64,000 nucleotides of DNA, from positions 67,771,501 through 67,835,500 of the forward strand of contig CP142452.1 of NCBI GenBank assembly GCA_038049695.1, written 5' to 3'. The DNA is from Cinnamomum chago. Its lineage: Eukaryota; Streptophyta; Magnoliopsida; Laurales; Lauraceae. A model generated the notes under the pieces. The model was not told where the DNA came from, did not search any database, and saw only the letters and a program-made list of their open reading frames with translations. Numbering within the stretch: the first letter of the stretch is position 1; each line of letters starts with the position of its first letter. The translations under genes and the position numbers were made by a program. Shown here one piece after another: positions 62,996-64,000 of this stretch.

Positions 62996-64000
62996 TAGGC
63001 CTGTCAATGGGACAGGCCGGGCCTGGGCTTGGGTTGTCCAATCCCGTCCCAAAAATAGGACGGGCCTGCCAGGTGTTGTCCAATCCCGACCCTAAATTGA
63101 ACGGGCTTACATCTAATCTCGTTCCGTACGGGCCCGGGCTGGGACAGGGCCGGGCCTGGGCTAAGCCCGATCCTGGAGATAAGCAAAATATTCTTTAATT
63201 ATTCTTACTGTCACCAGACACCGATGTGAACATGACTTTAAACCCTCCTCTTTTTTCTAGGCTTGGGACCGGCAATGCAATGCAACAAGCAATATGAAAA
63301 GAAAAAACTTTTTTTTTTTTTGCTAGTGACAGTAGGAAATCAGAAAATCAATAGAAATGAATGAGTATACTATAGGCTATATGGGTCAAGTAATGCAGGA
63401 ATGATTAAAACCTTTTTTTTTCCAGTAAGAGTAGAAAATCAGAAAATCAATAGAAATGAATGAGAATAAGTATCCTATATGAGTCAAGTTAAAGTAATGT
63501 AGCATCAATAAAAAACTTTTTTTTTTTAAGTAGAAAATCAGAAAATCAATAAAATGAATGAGAATGAGTATCCTATATGGGTCAAGTAATATAAAAAAGA
63601 AATCAACAGAAATTAATTTTCTTTTAATATGTCTAAAACATCAATTAGTGCATTCCCATCATTATCTAAATCACCATCACTAGTTGGGTCATGACTAAAC
63701 CAATCTTGGGCAGAAGAGGTAGTGAGCAGAAGAGGCAGAAGAGCGATTGAGTGTGGGATATTTTTAGGGCTTGCAACGTCTTATAAAAGAGATGGACTGA
63801 TGGAGGGCACAGTTACAAGAATGCCCCTCCTAACTAGCCGTTTTTTGACTATTAGTGACGGGCAGTTTAGGTAATATAAATTTTTTATCAAAATTAACTT
63901 AGAGCGGGCCGGGCCGGGCCTGAACGGGCTGGGCATCCTCTGCCCAGTCCCAGTCCCATTTTGGCCGGGCTTTAAAATTATTGACCAAGCCCTAACCCAC
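62996..64000. mobile_element. GC-rich hAT-like element in TPS2 exon 7 (runs off window)
   Basis: Begins TAGGCCTGTCAATGGG, followed by repeated GGGCCGGGCC-type words. A second GC-rich block of complementary character starts near 63903 and continues to the window edge. In between are three ~110-bp tandem repeats (about 63310-63600), each with a poly-T/A run and the word gaaaatcaatagaaatgaat. The start matches the end of the smaller element at 3238-3399. The far terminus is outside the window, so class is inferred. Confidence 0.55.

Overview
The window is nuclear DNA from a flowering plant. It has intron-rich genes with GT-AG boundaries, a class-III terpene synthase gene, LTR, LINE, Helitron, CACTA, hAT and PIF/Harbinger debris, and an old chloroplast insertion. 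The TPS-a sequence and TE-swollen introns would fit a magnoliid, but that placement is only a guess. I see no CRISPR, operon, rRNA or intact tRNA gene.

Two minus-strand host genes can be rebuilt exon by exon. (1) 2164-18311 is a broken gene for the alpha subunit of F-actin capping protein (CPA). Six exons fit in phase, a seventh is probably decayed, and the first exons were not found. It carries a nonsense codon in exon 4, a 5-bp frameshift in exon 7 and a small deletion in exon 5. The ~9.6 kb intron between exons 5 and 6 holds a LINE, a 3.6 kb LTR nested in that LINE, gypsy debris and a PIF/Harbinger MITE. (2) 25741-40251 is a seven-exon TPS-a (sesquiterpene synthase-type) gene of 558 codons including the terminal stop. 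Exons 4, 5 and 6 are 219, 139 and 249 bp. It has a TATA box, RxR, DDxxD and NSE/DTE motifs. Codon 246 is an in-frame TAG, and intron 3 has a GC donor.

The right third repeats this arrangement. 48643-60310 is a copy of 1-4942 (copia fragment, ndhG chloroplast fragment, CPA exons 6, 7 and last). It is split by about 6.6 kb of inserted DNA and has a 250-bp segment inverted at the breakpoint. 2.4 kb further on is the last exon of a second terpene synthase (62747-62995), cut by a GC-rich transposon that runs to the window end. The simplest reading is a tandem duplication of a [CPA 3' half + TPS] block, followed by independent decay.

Most of the rest is mobile DNA. Notable elements are a CACTA element (52321-57717) carrying two exons of an SKU5-like multicopper oxidase and a second CACTA terminus; a Helitron (42246-45561) with 5' tandem repeats; a hAT MITE with an 8-bp target duplication in TPS intron 1; a small MITE inside a gypsy-like LTR; and several large foldback elements, two of them inside or next to the TPS gene.
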